Positions 8,854-20,064 of a stretch of 64,000 nucleotides of DNA are shown here, piece after piece; position 1 is the first letter of the stretch, and every line of letters starts with the position of its first letter. The translations under genes and the position numbers were made by a program. The DNA is taken from the NCBI GenBank assembly GCA_005879255.1, contig VBKY01000035.1, forward strand, positions 1 to 64,000, read 5' to 3'. Source of the stretch: Deltaproteobacteria bacterium. GTDB lineage: Bacteria; Desulfobacterota_B; Binatia; UBA9968. The notes under the pieces were generated by a model, which did no database searches, was not told the DNA's origin, and was given only the letters and a program-made list of their open reading frames with translations.

Positions 8854-8881
8854 ATTATAAGTGATTGCGGTACTGTGTCAA
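8854..8881 (-). promoter_or_regulatory. Sigma-70 type promoter for the ATPase-activator-protease operon
   Basis: On the minus strand TTGACA (8881-8876) and TATAAT (8859-8854) are separated by 16 bases, and both hexamers match the consensus perfectly. The ATPase start codon is at 8769, leaving a leader of about 78 bases. The divergent lipoprotein gene starts at 8926, so its own promoter must overlap this site. Confidence 0.75.
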
Positions 8882-8925
8882 GAAAAGTTTGGCTCCCGGG
8901 CGTCAGAGGATCTAGAGGTGTTATT

Positions 8926-11301
8926 TTGATCGGACGAAAAATTAAAGTATTACTGCTGGTTTTCCCCTTGCTGGCCATCGGCTGTGTGCTGTTGGACGAT
9001 AGTGCGCCAAAGAAACCTGCCACTACAGGATTAATCGCCACTCCGCCGTCTTATTACAGTACCGCAAAGGCTAGGTATCTCGGTGGCAAATATAAGGAAA
9101 ACTTGGACCGGATGGTCGAGCGGATCGTGCGCAATCCGAAGACGTCCACGCTCCAGTTTGCCAACAATATTTCATCGGTCGGTGGTATAGGCTTCTTTAC
9201 TCATTCCGCCGCCAAGACCGCTGATGAGCGCTACCTTGAAGTCGTTCTGGCAACTCCGGAGACCTTCGAATCCAAGGGAGAGCTGAGTGACAAGGTACAG
9301 CGTCTCTTTGCTCAATATGGGGTGGAGGTATTAGGGATTCTGAGCGGCGATAGCGATATCTATCAAGATAAGGAGCTCAGCGGATACGGCTTGAATCTCG
9401 CGTGGCGCAATATCCTCGCAGAACCGGCAGGCAATCGCGTCACGATTGCGCGGGCGATTATCTACTTGCCAAAGGATCGGGTTCGCAATTTTATTCGGCA
9501 TGAGCTTAACCAAAACGATTTGCTCGGAAATGCCGTAATTTTTTCCGTTGAAGAAGATGGGCCACTGACACTGGTTTCCTATCAGCCGCAGGAAGCCCGG
9601 CCGGATGTCCGCCCGGCGATCCGTGAAGATAATTTAACCTCTGTGCCGGCCCCCTCCGCCTCAAACGCAACTCCGGCCCCATCGTCGCCGGCAGAAGCGA
9701 AAGAGTCGAGTCAAAAACGTGAACCAACAGCTGAACCCGGCAAGAAGGAAGCGACCGGCATTAGCCAACCAACAAACTCAACGATTGTAGAGGTGAAACG
9801 CCCAGAAGCTAAAGTAGAATCTACGAAGCCGGTCGCGCCGGCGAAGAACACTATTCCATCCGCGGCCAAGTCAGATGTTAAGGCGGTTGACGCGCAGGAA
9901 GAGTTGGCGCCCGTGGCGGCGGCACGCGCCGAGCCGGCTGTAGTAAGCAAACGCACGGAAAACACAGTTCCAGGAGCGCCGGTAAATGAATCAAAGCCTG
10001 AACCAATTGCGCTCGCGCCAATACCGCCAGTACCATCCTCGCCACGAGTAGAAGAGGTAATACCACCCCCAGCTGAGGCCACGTCTGCAGCCCCCCTGGC
10101 CGAGAAAAAAGCTCCTGCGGTTTCGCCAACACCAGCGGCAAGAGTAGATAGCGATGCGCCGAGCAAGAAAAGTGAAGAGACGCGAGAAGTAACAGCCGCA
10201 GCACCAACGCGAACGCCGGTTGTTGCCGTGAAAAAGAATGAAGCGGACGGGCAACGAGTTATCGAAGCGTCCAAGCCGGCATCTGCCGCGACACCGGGAA
10301 AAACCGCGACCGAGGCAAAAAAACCCGAGAGTGTGTCAAATGAGAAGCAGCGGGAAGCCGCCGTGGCGAAAATACCGGCCGAAACATCTTCGGTCGCTCA
10401 GCAGAAGGAAGTGAAAAAGAACTCTGAACCGCCAACAATTGTGGCAAAGGCTGAATCGCCGGTGCCATTGACTGCGCCCCGCCGAGAGATCACGTCGCCG
10501 ACGTTGACAGAGAAATTTCTCGAAGCAAAGACACGCGAGGCGACCAAGACCGAGGTGCCAGTGGTGGTGAAATCCACCGAACCGCTGCGTCCGGTCGAAG
10601 CAAAGGCAGCGACTCCCGCGGCGCCAATCGCAAAGTCGGAAGCGCAGCCGCAAGAGGTAAAATCATCGACACCGGCAACGAAAGGACCCAAGGAAAATAT
10701 TCCTGGTGTGAAAGCTCGAGAGTCGGAACCGGCCCAGACAGCAAAAGTACTAATCGACAATAAAACCTCAGCTGGCGAAACTCCCAAAAAAATTACACCT
10801 CCGGCCCCGGTTGCAGTCAAAACCGCGGTGGCGGAAAAAGTGAAGCCGATCCCTGCGACTGGCGCCGCGAAAGTTGACACGCCGGTACTTGAAGCCAAGT
10901 CAGCACCCGCGGCCGTCTCAGAGCCACAGCAGCGGGACACCACGGCTGAAAAATCAGCGGGCGAACAGATCGCGTTGCTGAGAAAGCCGGCTGAAATAAT
11001 TCCCGATAAAAAGCCGCCGGCCCGGCCTGCGCCGAAAACGTTGGAGGGTTTTATCATTCAGCTTGGCTTCAACGACAAAGAGAAAGCCCGCCGCTGGGCA
11101 GAAACGATGGAGCAACGCGGCTATGCAGTTTCAGTCACGGAAGCTGGCGCAGAGGGAGCTCTTCGAGTGAGACTCGGAAACTTTGCTGTACGGGACGACG
11201 CGGAACGGCAACTGCGGACATTCAAACAAGAAGGACTGAGCGGTATCATTATCAATCTGCCGCAGGGTTTTCGGCCGGAAGCCCGGTCATCGATTCCGTG
11301 A
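8926..11301 (+). CDS. Lipoprotein with very long Pro/Ala/Lys linker and C-terminal SPOR domain
   Basis: About 791 aa from the TTG at 8926, chosen because AGAGGTG at 8914-8920 is well spaced. The upstream GTG at 8875 would spoil the signal peptide. The lipoprotein signal MIGRKIKVLLLVFPLLAIGC ends in the acylated Cys. A globular region of about 190 residues follows. Then comes a low-complexity linker of about 450 residues made of Ala, Pro, Lys, Glu, Val and Thr, and a final SPOR domain (about 705-780; GFIIQLGFNDKEKARRW, LRVRLGNFAVRDDAERQL). SPOR binds denuded septal peptidoglycan, so the protein probably spans from membrane to wall at the division site. It diverges from the ATPase operon. Confidence 0.85.
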   Translation: MIGRKIKVLLLVFPLLAIGCVLLDDSAPKKPATTGLIATPPSYYSTAKARYLGGKYKENLDRMVERIVRNPKTSTLQFANNISSVGGIGFFTHSAAKTADERYLEVVLATPETFESKGELSDKVQRLFAQYGVEVLGILSGDSDIYQDKELSGYGLNLAWRNILAEPAGNRVTIARAIIYLPKDRVRNFIRHELNQNDLLGNAVIFSVEEDGPLTLVSYQPQEARPDVRPAIREDNLTSVPAPSASNATPAPSSPAEAKESSQKREPTAEPGKKEATGISQPTNSTIVEVKRPEAKVESTKPVAPAKNTIPSAAKSDVKAVDAQEELAPVAAARAEPAVVSKRTENTVPGAPVNESKPEPIALAPIPPVPSSPRVEEVIPPPAEATSAAPLAEKKAPAVSPTPAARVDSDAPSKKSEETREVTAAAPTRTPVVAVKKNEADGQRVIEASKPASAATPGKTATEAKKPESVSNEKQREAAVAKIPAETSSVAQQKEVKKNSEPPTIVAKAESPVPLTAPRREITSPTLTEKFLEAKTREATKTEVPVVVKSTEPLRPVEAKAATPAAPIAKSEAQPQEVKSSTPATKGPKENIPGVKARESEPAQTAKVLIDNKTSAGETPKKITPPAPVAVKTAVAEKVKPIPATGAAKVDTPVLEAKSAPAAVSEPQQRDTTAEKSAGEQIALLRKPAEIIPDKKPPARPAPKTLEGFIIQLGFNDKEKARRWAETMEQRGYAVSVTEAGAEGALRVRLGNFAVRDDAERQLRTFKQEGLSGIIINLPQGFRPEARSSIP

Positions 11302-11384
11302 TACAGGAATTACTTCTTCGTAACGATTCAGTTCTGAAGTGAAGGGGTAGGGCAATAGATAGATTCTCACGCCACCTGCGACGA

Positions 11385-12833
11385 TCACGCGCCACCTTTT
11401 AATTTTTCACGTAGAATTTCGTTCACTTTCTGTGGATTGGCCTTGCCATGAGTCGCCTTCATAATCTGGCCGACAAAAAAGCCAAAGACTTTTTCATTGC
11501 CTGACTTGTATTGCTCAACTTGTTTGGCGTTTGCCGCTAGGACCTTATCGATGGCGGACTCGATACTGCCGCTATCCGAGACTTGATCAAGCTCCTTTTC
11601 ACTGACAATTTGCTGTGGCGAGTGGCCTGAATCCAACAGCGCTTCAAAGACTGTCTTGGCAATTTTGCCGCTGATTTTACCCTGATCGATCAGTTGCACC
11701 ATCTCGGCCAATTGCTGCGCCGCTATCGGCCAGCTAGGGATATACAGTTGCTCGTCGAGTTTGCGTTCCTTTACGACCCGAAACAGGTCGCCAACGATCC
11801 AATTGCTGAGTGCCTTCGGATTCGTATGGGTTTTCACTGCTGATTCAAAATAATCAGCGATGTCCCTCCGGTTCGTGAGCAATTCGGCGTCGTACGCGGG
11901 AAGACTGTAATCGGACATGAATCGGGCTTTGCGCACGGCGGGAAGTTCGGGCAGCGTAGCGCTTATCTCAGTAATCAAGCGGTCGTCGATCAATAGTGGC
12001 AGCAGGTCTGGATCGGGAAAATAACGGTAATCATGCGCCGATTCTTTCGACCGCATGGAGCGGGTTTCTTGGCGGTTGTCATCCCACAGCCGGGTTTCCT
12101 GGATCAGCTTGCCGCCGTCCGATAGCACGTCGGTCTGTCGTTCGATTTCGTAGTCGAGCGCTTTCTCGACGGCTTTAAATGAGTTGAGATTCTTGATTTC
12201 GATCTTGGTTCCGAGGGTCTCGCTCGCGGCCCGACGGACCGAAACATTGGCGTCGCAGCGAAAGCTACCTTCCTCCATATTGCCATCGCAGATGCCGAGA
12301 TACCGGACAATTTGTCTCAGCGTCCGAAGATAAGCGCCGGCTTCTTCGCGCGTGCGGATATCGGGTTCACTAACGATTTCCAGAAGTGGCACCCCGGCGC
12401 GATTGAGATCGACGAGACTCGAGTCGCCGTGGGCGTCGTGAATATTCTTTCCCGCGTCTTCTTCCATGTGAATACGAGTCAGGCGAACGCGCTTTGGCGC
12501 CCCATTTACGTCCACTTCTATGTAACCGTTCGTGCAAATCGGGCGCTCATACTGGCTAATCTGATAGCCTTTGGGCAGATCCGGATAAAAATAGTTCTTG
12601 CGTGCAAGTATGCTCACGCGGGCGATGTCGCAGTAAGTGGCCAGTCCCGCCTTGATGGCAAACTCGACGACTTTCTTGTTCAAGACCGGCAACACGCCGG
12701 GGAACCCGGCGCATACCGGACAGGTGTTTTGGTTCGGCGCTTGGCCGAACTTTGTCGAGCAGCCGCAGAAGATTTTTGATGCGGTGAGCAGCTGTGCGTG
12801 GACCTCTAGACCTATGACCGGCTCGTACTTCAT
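11385..12833 (-). CDS. gatB: Aspartyl/glutamyl-tRNA(Asn/Gln) amidotransferase subunit B
   Basis: About 482 aa. GatB is the kinase and tRNA-binding subunit of GatCAB, which converts Glu-tRNA(Gln) and/or Asp-tRNA(Asn) to the amidated forms. The start is placed at [15 protein letters not shown], the conserved beginning of the family; the frame remains open upstream but those residues are not GatB-like. Characteristic segments are [30 protein letters not shown] and, near the end, [16 protein letters not shown] of the YqeY-like tail. It lies 52 bases after gatA in a gatC-gatA-gatB order. Confidence 0.97.
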   Translation of the reverse strand: MKYEPVIGLEVHAQLLTASKIFCGCSTKFGQAPNQNTCPVCAGFPGVLPVLNKKVVEFAIKAGLATYCDIARVSILARKNYFYPDLPKGYQISQYERPICTNGYIEVDVNGAPKRVRLTRIHMEEDAGKNIHDAHGDSSLVDLNRAGVPLLEIVSEPDIRTREEAGAYLRTLRQIVRYLGICDGNMEEGSFRCDANVSVRRAASETLGTKIEIKNLNSFKAVEKALDYEIERQTDVLSDGGKLIQETRLWDDNRQETRSMRSKESAHDYRYFPDPDLLPLLIDDRLITEISATLPELPAVRKARFMSDYSLPAYDAELLTNRRDIADYFESAVKTHTNPKALSNWIVGDLFRVVKERKLDEQLYIPSWPIAAQQLAEMVQLIDQGKISGKIAKTVFEALLDSGHSPQQIVSEKELDQVSDSGSIESAIDKVLAANAKQVEQYKSGNEKVFGFFVGQIMKATHGKANPQKVNEILREKLKGGA

Positions 12834-12885
12834 CACGTGACAAATTGAAAATCGATGATTGAGGAGAGCAAGTCTCGATCGTCCG

Positions 12886-14352
12886 TCATCGATTCCCAAT
12901 CCTCGGTCTTTTTTTGTGCCATTCCGTGGCCTGCTCATAGTTGTAAGCGACGCGGAATATCGTCGATTCGTCGAAAGGCTTGCCAATAATTTGCAGGCCG
13001 ATCGGCATGCCGTCCTGATCGAAACCGCAGGGTAACGAAAGCGCCGGCAGTCCCGCGAGATTAATCGAAATCGTGTAGATGTCAGATAGATACATCTGCA
13101 GCGGATCCTGGGTTTTCTCGCCGAGCTTGAACGCGGTGGTCGGCGCTGTTGGCGTCACGATTACATCGCAGCGTTTGAAAGCCTCGTCGAAGTCTCGCTT
13201 GATAAGCGTACGGACCTTTTGAGCTTTGAGATAGTAGGCATCGTAATAGCCCGCCGACAAGGCGTAGGTGCCGAGCATGATCCGGCGTTTGACCTCGGCG
13301 CCGAAACCTTCGTCGCGGCTAATCATATAGGTCTCCGTGAGATCCTTGGCCTGGGCGCGACGGCCGTAGCGCATGCCGTCGTAGCGCGCCAAGTTTGAGC
13401 TCGCCTCGGCGGTGGCGACGATGTAATAGACCGCAACGGCATATTCCGTGTGCGGCAGGGAAATCTCTTCGACCGCGGCCGCGCTTTTTTCCAGCTCGCG
13501 GATTGCCGTGCGTACGGCTCTTTCGACTTCCGCCTGCATCCCCGCGACGAAGTATTCTTTAGGAATGCCCAATCGAAGCCCTTTGACCGGTTCCGTAAGC
13601 GAACTGGCATATCGAGGCACCGCTCGATTCACCGAAGTGGAATCGCCCGGATCGTATCCCGCGATGGCTTCCAGCAAGAGCGCCGCGTCGCGGACGTCTT
13701 TGGTCATCGGGCCGACCTGATCCATGGACGACGCAAAGGCGACGATGCCGTAGCGGCTCACGCGTCCGTAGGTCGGCTTCAGTCCGACGATGCCGCAGCA
13801 TGCCGCAGGCTGGCGAATCGAACCGCCGGTGTCAGTACCCAACGCGGCGATGCACTGATCTGAGGCCACGGCCGCGGCGGAGCCGCCGGAAGAGCCACCG
13901 GGTATGCGCTCGAGATTCCACGGGTTACGCGTCGGAAAGAACGCCGAATTCTCCACCGACGAGCCCATGGCGAATTCATCGAGATTGGTCTTTCCCGTAA
14001 TGACCGCGCCTGCGGCGCGAAGTTTCTGCACGGTTGCCGCGTCGTAGGGTGGAATGAACTCGCCAAGAATTTTCGATGCGCAAGTGGTGCGCAGGCCGCA
14101 GGTAAGAAAATTGTCCTTTACCGCGATGGGGATTCCCAGAAGCGGCGATATGCCGCTATCCTGCTTGAGACGTTCGTCTGCCTGTCGGGCCTGCTCCAAC
14201 GCGGCGTCGCGCACGATGGTCAAGTAGGCGTGGATTTTATCGTCTGAAGCGGCGATGCGTTGAAACACGGCTTCGGTGAGCTCTAGGGAGGAAAACTCAC
14301 GTTTGCGTAATCTTTTGCCGGCATCGTCGAGCGTGAGTGCAGCGAGGCTCAT
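12886..14352 (-). CDS. gatA: Aspartyl/glutamyl-tRNA amidotransferase subunit A
   Basis: The protein has 488 aa. It is the amidase-signature subunit that releases ammonia from glutamine for GatB. The catalytic triad is visible as K79 (GIPIAVKDN), S154 ([13 protein letters not shown]) and S178 ([12 protein letters not shown]). The length is normal for the family. The ATG overlaps the gatC stop by 4 bases, so translation is coupled. Confidence 0.98.
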   Translation of the reverse strand: MSLAALTLDDAGKRLRKREFSSLELTEAVFQRIAASDDKIHAYLTIVRDAALEQARQADERLKQDSGISPLLGIPIAVKDNFLTCGLRTTCASKILGEFIPPYDAATVQKLRAAGAVITGKTNLDEFAMGSSVENSAFFPTRNPWNLERIPGGSSGGSAAAVASDQCIAALGTDTGGSIRQPAACCGIVGLKPTYGRVSRYGIVAFASSMDQVGPMTKDVRDAALLLEAIAGYDPGDSTSVNRAVPRYASSLTEPVKGLRLGIPKEYFVAGMQAEVERAVRTAIRELEKSAAAVEEISLPHTEYAVAVYYIVATAEASSNLARYDGMRYGRRAQAKDLTETYMISRDEGFGAEVKRRIMLGTYALSAGYYDAYYLKAQKVRTLIKRDFDEAFKRCDVIVTPTAPTTAFKLGEKTQDPLQMYLSDIYTISINLAGLPALSLPCGFDQDGMPIGLQIIGKPFDESTIFRVAYNYEQATEWHKKRPRIGNR

Positions 14353-14636
14353 TCGATGATCTTGGGAACTTTGAAGAAAGTGTTGTCCCGGTCGGGCGCG
14401 TTGGCTAGAAGAGCGTCCGCATCGGGACGATTTGTAACTCTGTCTTCGCGGAAAGCGTTGACAGTATCGGCTTCATGGCTGAACGGCTCAATGTTTGACG
14501 TATCTAATTCAGCGAGCTTCTCCATGTATGCCAAAATATGATTGAGCTGTTCGGTGAGCTGAGTTTCTTCCTTTGGGGTTAGCCGGAGTCGCGCTAAAAC
14601 CGCGACGCGCTGCACCTCATCACGAGTCAATTTCAT
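14349..14636 (-). CDS. gatC: Aspartyl/glutamyl-tRNA amidotransferase subunit C
   Basis: The protein has 95 aa and is the small clamp subunit of GatCAB. The family start [19 protein letters not shown] and the central [16 protein letters not shown] are present, as is the C-terminal [14 protein letters not shown]. It is the first gene of the gatCAB operon. The 112-base gap to the divergent rnhB must hold both promoters. Confidence 0.97.
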   Translation of the reverse strand: MKLTRDEVQRVAVLARLRLTPKEETQLTEQLNHILAYMEKLAELDTSNIEPFSHEADTVNAFREDRVTNRPDADALLANAPDRDNTFFKVPKIIE

Positions 14637-14748
14637 GGAAATTTTTTAACATAAGCTCGCCTCCATTGCCAATATGTTGGGCCTCCGCGCTGTCGCGGCA
14701 GCGATTTTTATTGCAGTTAGAGAACCTTTTCGTTAAAAATGAGGGCCA

Positions 14749-15474
14749 ATGAAGAGCGGGCAGATGTTGTTGGGGATCGGATCGAAGCCCATCCGGTTTC
14801 GTCCTTTCGAGGAGCAAGGCTATGCCCGCGGCTTCAAATGCGTCGCGGGAGCGGATGAAGTCGGCAGGGGACCACTCGCCGGTCCAGTAGTTGCCGCGGT
14901 GGTGATCTTGCCGCGGGGCTTTTCCCATCCTGAGATTAAAGACTCAAAACTGCTTACACCCAAACAACGGGAAAAATTGTCGCCGCTCATTTGTGAAATT
15001 GCGGAGGGCTGGGGGGTTGGCGTAGTCGAGGTGGAAGAAATTGATCGCATCAATATTCTCCAAGCCAGCCTTTTGGCCATGGTCAAGGCCCTCGATTGCT
15101 TGAAGGCTCCACCCGATTGTTTGTTGATCGATGGGAATCAGATCATCCCGCGAGAGCTGATTCTTAATTCCAAATCCTATGCGGGAGGATGGCTGTACCA
15201 AAAAACCATCATCAAGGGAGACCTGATATGTCTTTCGATCGCGGCGGCCTCGATCATTGCCAAAGTCGCGCGCGATGAGATGATGGTCGAGCTCGATAAG
15301 CACTATCCGAAGTACGGCTTCGCCGCTCATAAAGGTTATGCCTGCGCGGCTCATCTGGAGGCGCTGCGCCGTCACGGACCGTCACCGATTCACCGGCAGA
15401 GCTTCCAGCCGGTGCGCGATTGGGCGGTGACGGCGGATATAAGCGCTGCGGTGGTGGATGATGAGTGTGAATGA
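14749..15474 (+). CDS. rnhB: Ribonuclease HII
   Basis: The protein has 241 aa. It cleaves the RNA strand of RNA-DNA hybrids and single ribonucleotides in DNA. The active-site motif GADEVGRGPLAGPV (Asp-Glu) is present, along with KDSKLLT, the VEVEEIDRINILQASLLAM block and the catalytic Asp in CLLIDGN. An N-terminal extension of about 30 residues precedes the core. The 3' end overlaps yraN by 17 bases in another frame, and the rnhB-yraN pairing is common in bacteria. Confidence 0.96.
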   Translation: MKSGQMLLGIGSKPIRFRPFEEQGYARGFKCVAGADEVGRGPLAGPVVAAVVILPRGFSHPEIKDSKLLTPKQREKLSPLICEIAEGWGVGVVEVEEIDRINILQASLLAMVKALDCLKAPPDCLLIDGNQIIPRELILNSKSYAGGWLYQKTIIKGDLICLSIAAASIIAKVARDEMMVELDKHYPKYGFAAHKGYACAAHLEALRRHGPSPIHRQSFQPVRDWAVTADISAAVVDDECE

Positions 15475-15832
15475 CTCCAAGCAGTTGCTGGGAAAAGAAG
15501 GCGAGCGTCTCGCGGAACAATATCTCAAAAAGAAGGGCTACAAGATTGTCGAGCGTAACTATCGCTGCAGAGGCGCTGAGTTGGACCTTATTGTTTTGGA
15601 TCGGCGTGTTATTGTATTCGTCGAAGTGAAGACTCGAACCGGGCACGGTTTCGGTTCACCGTTCGAGGCAGTGGAGTTTCGCAAGCAACAGAAAATGATT
15701 CAGGCGGCCCAGTACTTCCTGAATGAAAAGAAGCTCCATCAGCGCGATGCGAGATTCGACGTCGTGGGGATTTCCTGGCCGGGGGGCGAGCCGTTGGTCG
15801 AACATATCGAGAACGCTTTCGAGCTGTCATAA
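15458..15832 (+). CDS. yraN: YraN family (UPF0102) nuclease-fold protein
   Basis: The protein has 124 aa. The endonuclease-like core motif is visible as GAELDLIVLDRRVIVFVEVK with the following KTRTG. The N-terminal GKEGERLAEQYLKKKGYKIV is typical. The family has a Holliday-junction-resolvase-like fold, and its cellular role is not settled. The start is one of two adjacent ATGs inside the end of rnhB, and serS begins 9 bases after its stop. Confidence 0.95.
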   Translation: MMSVNDSKQLLGKEGERLAEQYLKKKGYKIVERNYRCRGAELDLIVLDRRVIVFVEVKTRTGHGFGSPFEAVEFRKQQKMIQAAQYFLNEKKLHQRDARFDVVGISWPGGEPLVEHIENAFELS

Positions 15833-17113
<1,281 letters not shown>

Positions 17114-17184
17114 ACACGGCCGAGGGCGCGGAGCTTGAACCGCGACCCACGATGCGGCGGTATAGCTCGGATTGACGAGAATAG

Positions 17185-17610
17185 CTAAATCGTCCCGCTA
17201 TGTTGGGGATGAAGAATGCAGCGGATGTTATCGTTGCTGACGACCTCGTTCGGAGTCACGTAGCAAACCCAGGTGCGAGTCGAAGGCACGGGCGAAAACT
17301 TAGATTTGTCCACGGAAGCTTGCGATCCCGCAATATCCACAGTCAGTGTCTTCTCCTCCTTTCGAAGAATGCTCACCGGTTGCGGGATGCAATCGTGTTG
17401 ATTGCAACAGCGGCTCCAGATCGGCAGCTGCTCCAGAAGCGGTTCGCCAACCTCGTGGGCCCAGATTCGCGAATGCATGAAAGCGAGCAATGATGTAGTA
17501 GCAAAAATGGCAACCAGGAAACGAAAGGCACGTTCGCGTTCGCGTCTGATACGCTTCCATGAATCGGTCCCGACAGGCGATTGACGGGTAATTTTCGAAG
17601 CTTGCTTCAT
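17185..17610 (-). CDS. Membrane-anchored or secreted small Cys-rich protein, unknown function
   Basis: The protein has 141 aa. A basic N-terminus (residues 1-28) is followed by one hydrophobic helix (AFRFLVAIFATTSLLAFM) ending near WAHEVGE. The mature part holds a CCNQHDC cluster and two more cysteines (WVCYV, IRCILHP), which suggests disulfide bonds or metal binding in the periplasm. GAGG lies 5-6 bases before the ATG. Short proteins with a comparable CC-x3-DC motif occur in other proteobacteria, but I know of no assigned function. Confidence 0.6.
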   Translation of the reverse strand: MKQASKITRQSPVGTDSWKRIRRERERAFRFLVAIFATTSLLAFMHSRIWAHEVGEPLLEQLPIWSRCCNQHDCIPQPVSILRKEEKTLTVDIAGSQASVDKSKFSPVPSTRTWVCYVTPNEVVSNDNIRCILHPQHSGTI

Positions 17611-18025
17611 TGTGCCTCGCTCACTTTTTCGCCTGTGCGATTTTACGATTGCCCAAAACGAAAAGGCGCATGCCGAAAAAAACGGCCAAGCGCCTTTGCC
17701 CGGTTCGAAGGCAACGCTGCCTTCAGAATATTTTTATTGTCGTTTTGAGCAATCATTATGCCACCTCGTTGGGTCGTGATTGCAACAATAATTTTCTCTC
17801 GATGGCTATTTCAGCGGCTATCTGCCCGCATTGTATTCAACTCTCTGCCCAAAGGATGGTCATTCGTGAAGATCGCAAAGCGCCCGGCGTTCTGCGTCAC
17901 GTACCGTGGCTCGGGGCAAGGCTCACCCTTTATCTTGTAACCCGATCTGTGAGCCGTTATTGTAAGGTTCATTAATTCGCCGTACATGTTCAGCGTCACA
18001 TTCTGAGTAATCCTGCCAAATTTTC
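17611..18025. other. Intergenic region upstream of tRNA-Ser(TGA)
   Basis: The region has no convincing gene. At 17662-17697 there is a strong nested hairpin (AAAGGCGC paired to GCGCCTTT, with an inner GCCG/CGGC) that could terminate transcription. A minus-strand frame from about 17985 to 17811 would give a 58-residue peptide (ITAHRSGYKIKGEPC...). I could not confirm a ribosome site for it. Confidence 0.4.
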
Positions 18026-18114
18026 GGAGGGGTGGGTGAGCGGTTGAAACCACCGGTCTTGAAAACCGGCGTCCACTTCGTGGACCGCGAGTTCGAATCT
18101 CGCCCCCTCCGCCA
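18026..18114 (+). tRNA. tRNA-Ser (anticodon TGA)
   Basis: The acceptor stem GGAGGGG pairs with CCCCTCC before G-CCA. The anticodon stem CCGGT-CTTGAAA-ACCGG places TGA in the loop. A long variable arm (GTCCACTTCGTGGAC) and the T-loop GTTCGAATC are present. CCA is encoded. This isoacceptor reads UCA and most UCN codons. Confidence 0.96.
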
Positions 18115-18269
18115 TCAAGACACGCGACCTTCGACGTCTTCTGAAATGTCTGGGAAGTATTGGAGTGCTGGAGTATGGAAGTCGTGCGAGATGAGCGAAC
18201 TGGATCCATGGCAGATCTCGCTCGGGTTTGATTACTTCGGTTAGCAACTTCGGCGGAAGGATATTCTAC

Positions 18270-19673
18270 ATGGCGAACGGCTCGATGGCTTCATTGCAAT
18301 TCCTCGGTGCGGCCGGCGGTGTGACCGGTTCGAAGTTTCTGTTCTCTTACGGCGACGATCAACTGCTGATCGACTGCGGATTGTTTCATGGACTGAAGGA
18401 ACTTCGACAAAGGAATTGGGCCCAGGTGCCGATCGATCTCCAGCGTCTGCGCGCGGTGATCCTTACCCATGCGCATATTGACCATTCCGGGTATCTGCCG
18501 CGCATCGTTTCGAAGGGCTACAGGGGTCCGGTGTTCGCAACGCCGGCGACCTGCGATCTCTTGCGTGTGATGCTGCCGGATGCGGCGCACTTGCAGGAGG
18601 AAGAGGCGCGTTACGCAAACCAGAAGGGCTATTCAAAGCACGCCCCTGCCTTGCCGCTCTACACCGTCGAAGACGCCGAACAATCGCTCAAGCTCTTACG
18701 GCCAACCAAGGTCGGCGAATCGGTCGAGGTGATAAAGGGGGTGCTTTTGGAATTTGGCCGAGTCGGTCATATTCTCGGAGCCGGCTCGGCGCGATTGTCG
18801 TTTGAAGTAAACGGGCAGAAAAGAACCTTGGTGGATTCTGGTGATCTCGGCCGCTACGACAGGCCGATTCTGAAAGATCCTGAGCCCGCGGGAACGGCCG
18901 ATTGGCTGCTGATCGAGTCGACTTACGGCAATCGCTTGCATGCCAGGGATTCGGAAATAGAGTTGCGTGACTTGATTAAAGAAACCGCTCAACGGCGCGG
19001 CTGTTTAGTCATTCCCGCATTCGCCATCGGTCGAACCCAAGATCTGCTGTACACCATTCGCAAGATGGAAGACCAGGGCGAGATTCCGTTAATCCCCGTG
19101 CATGTCGATAGTCCGATGGGATTAGAAGCGACGGAGATTTACGGCCGTCATACCGATGAGCACAATTTTGAAATGGCGAAATTGCGCGATCAAGAGCGCT
19201 GCCCGATCAGCTCGCGGCATATGGTCATAGATAAAACACCGGAGCAGTCGAAGTCGATCAATAGTCTCAAAGGGCCGCTGATCATTATCTCAGCAAGCGG
19301 CATGGCGACCGGCGGGCGAGTGTTGCACCATTTGAAGCGCCGGTTGCCCAACCTGGACACGACGGTACTTCTGGCTGGATACCAGGCCGAGGGAACCCGA
19401 GGTCGGCTGCTGCAAGACGGCGCCAAGGAAGTCAAACTCCTCGGCGAAGTCGTGCCGGTGCGCGCCCAGATCAAAGTCCTCGATGGGTTTTCCGCCCACG
19501 CGGATCAAGGAGAGATTTTGCGTTGGCTCGGCACATTCAAAAAAGCGCCGCGCATGACGTACATCGTGCACGGCGAGCCGCCGGCGGCCACTGCGCTGGC
19601 GGACGTGATCCGCGAGCGCCTGAAATGGAAGGTTGAAGTTGCCAAGTATCAGCAGAAGGTGGCGTTGGCATAG
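18270..19673 (+). CDS. Metallo-beta-lactamase/beta-CASP family ribonuclease (YSH1/CPSF-like)
   Basis: About 467 aa. The metallo-beta-lactamase motif HAHIDHSG appears after LLIDCGLFHG. The beta-CASP insertion (about 190-370) and the late metal ligands (LDGFSAHADQGEILRW, YIVHGEP) are present, which fits mRNA 3'-end-processing-type exo/endoribonucleases of bacteria and archaea. The start at 18270 is supported by GGAAGGA upstream; the frame is open back to 18228 without a better signal. It stands alone between tRNA-Ser and the ABC transporter. Confidence 0.93.
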   Translation: MANGSMASLQFLGAAGGVTGSKFLFSYGDDQLLIDCGLFHGLKELRQRNWAQVPIDLQRLRAVILTHAHIDHSGYLPRIVSKGYRGPVFATPATCDLLRVMLPDAAHLQEEEARYANQKGYSKHAPALPLYTVEDAEQSLKLLRPTKVGESVEVIKGVLLEFGRVGHILGAGSARLSFEVNGQKRTLVDSGDLGRYDRPILKDPEPAGTADWLLIESTYGNRLHARDSEIELRDLIKETAQRRGCLVIPAFAIGRTQDLLYTIRKMEDQGEIPLIPVHVDSPMGLEATEIYGRHTDEHNFEMAKLRDQERCPISSRHMVIDKTPEQSKSINSLKGPLIIISASGMATGGRVLHHLKRRLPNLDTTVLLAGYQAEGTRGRLLQDGAKEVKLLGEVVPVRAQIKVLDGFSAHADQGEILRWLGTFKKAPRMTYIVHGEPPAATALADVIRERLKWKVEVAKYQQKVALA

Positions 19674-20064
19674 TGGGGTGATTTTCACCGCGAATTCATT
19701 GTCTCGCGCAAATGGGCGAAGAGTGCAAAGTTTAGAAATTGGGAAAACGACCGGCGCATGATGATATTACGAAAAGACGAGACCCTTCGCTCTGCTCAGG
19801 GTGACATCGTTGCGGCGTACGTCTTCAACCAGGGTAGGCCCAGGCGCGGCCAATTTTAGGGCAGCAACTGCTTAAGAAATGGATTTGTCGTCTCAGTTGG
19901 CAAACTGGCCACCTCCCGATGCGCTATCCTTGACACGCGTCATTTAACCGCTTGCTAGTTAAATGTTTCCATTTTTCCAGTGATTAGAGTAAGTACACTG
20001 CCAGGCAGTGATACGGAAAGGTCGTGGCGTGTTTTTTGTGCGAGTGACTTTTCGGACATAAATC
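19674..20064. other. Intergenic region with dyad and repeat half-copy before the ABC transporter
   Basis: No gene is seen. At 19777-19807 lies a sequence ending CTCAGGGTGACA that resembles one arm of the palindromic repeat at 62553-62627. At 19941-19965 there is a perfect 8-bp dyad (CATTTAAC-N9-GTTAAATG) just after a TTGACA at 19930-19935. The position fits an operator and -35 box for the transporter genes, though the -10 element is unclear. Confidence 0.45.

Noticed and set aside
9901..10940. Possible tandem DNA repeat in the lipoprotein linker
   Set aside because: The amino acid composition is repetitive, but I see no exact DNA period; it looks like low-complexity coding sequence.
9711..11057. 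Several long minus frames opposite the SPOR lipoprotein
   Set aside because: They are shadows of the Ala/Pro/Lys repeats of the linker and have skewed Gly/Ala/Phe composition.
14637..14748. Riboswitch or T-box leader before gatC or rnhB
   Set aside because: No specifier loop, T-box motif or terminator/antiterminator pair could be recognised in the 112 bases.
17811..18209. 132-codon minus frame running through tRNA-Ser(TGA)
   Set aside because: Its middle (EIRTRGP...) is the well-known false translation of a tRNA-Ser gene. Only its last ~58 codons might be coding, and they lack a ribosome site.
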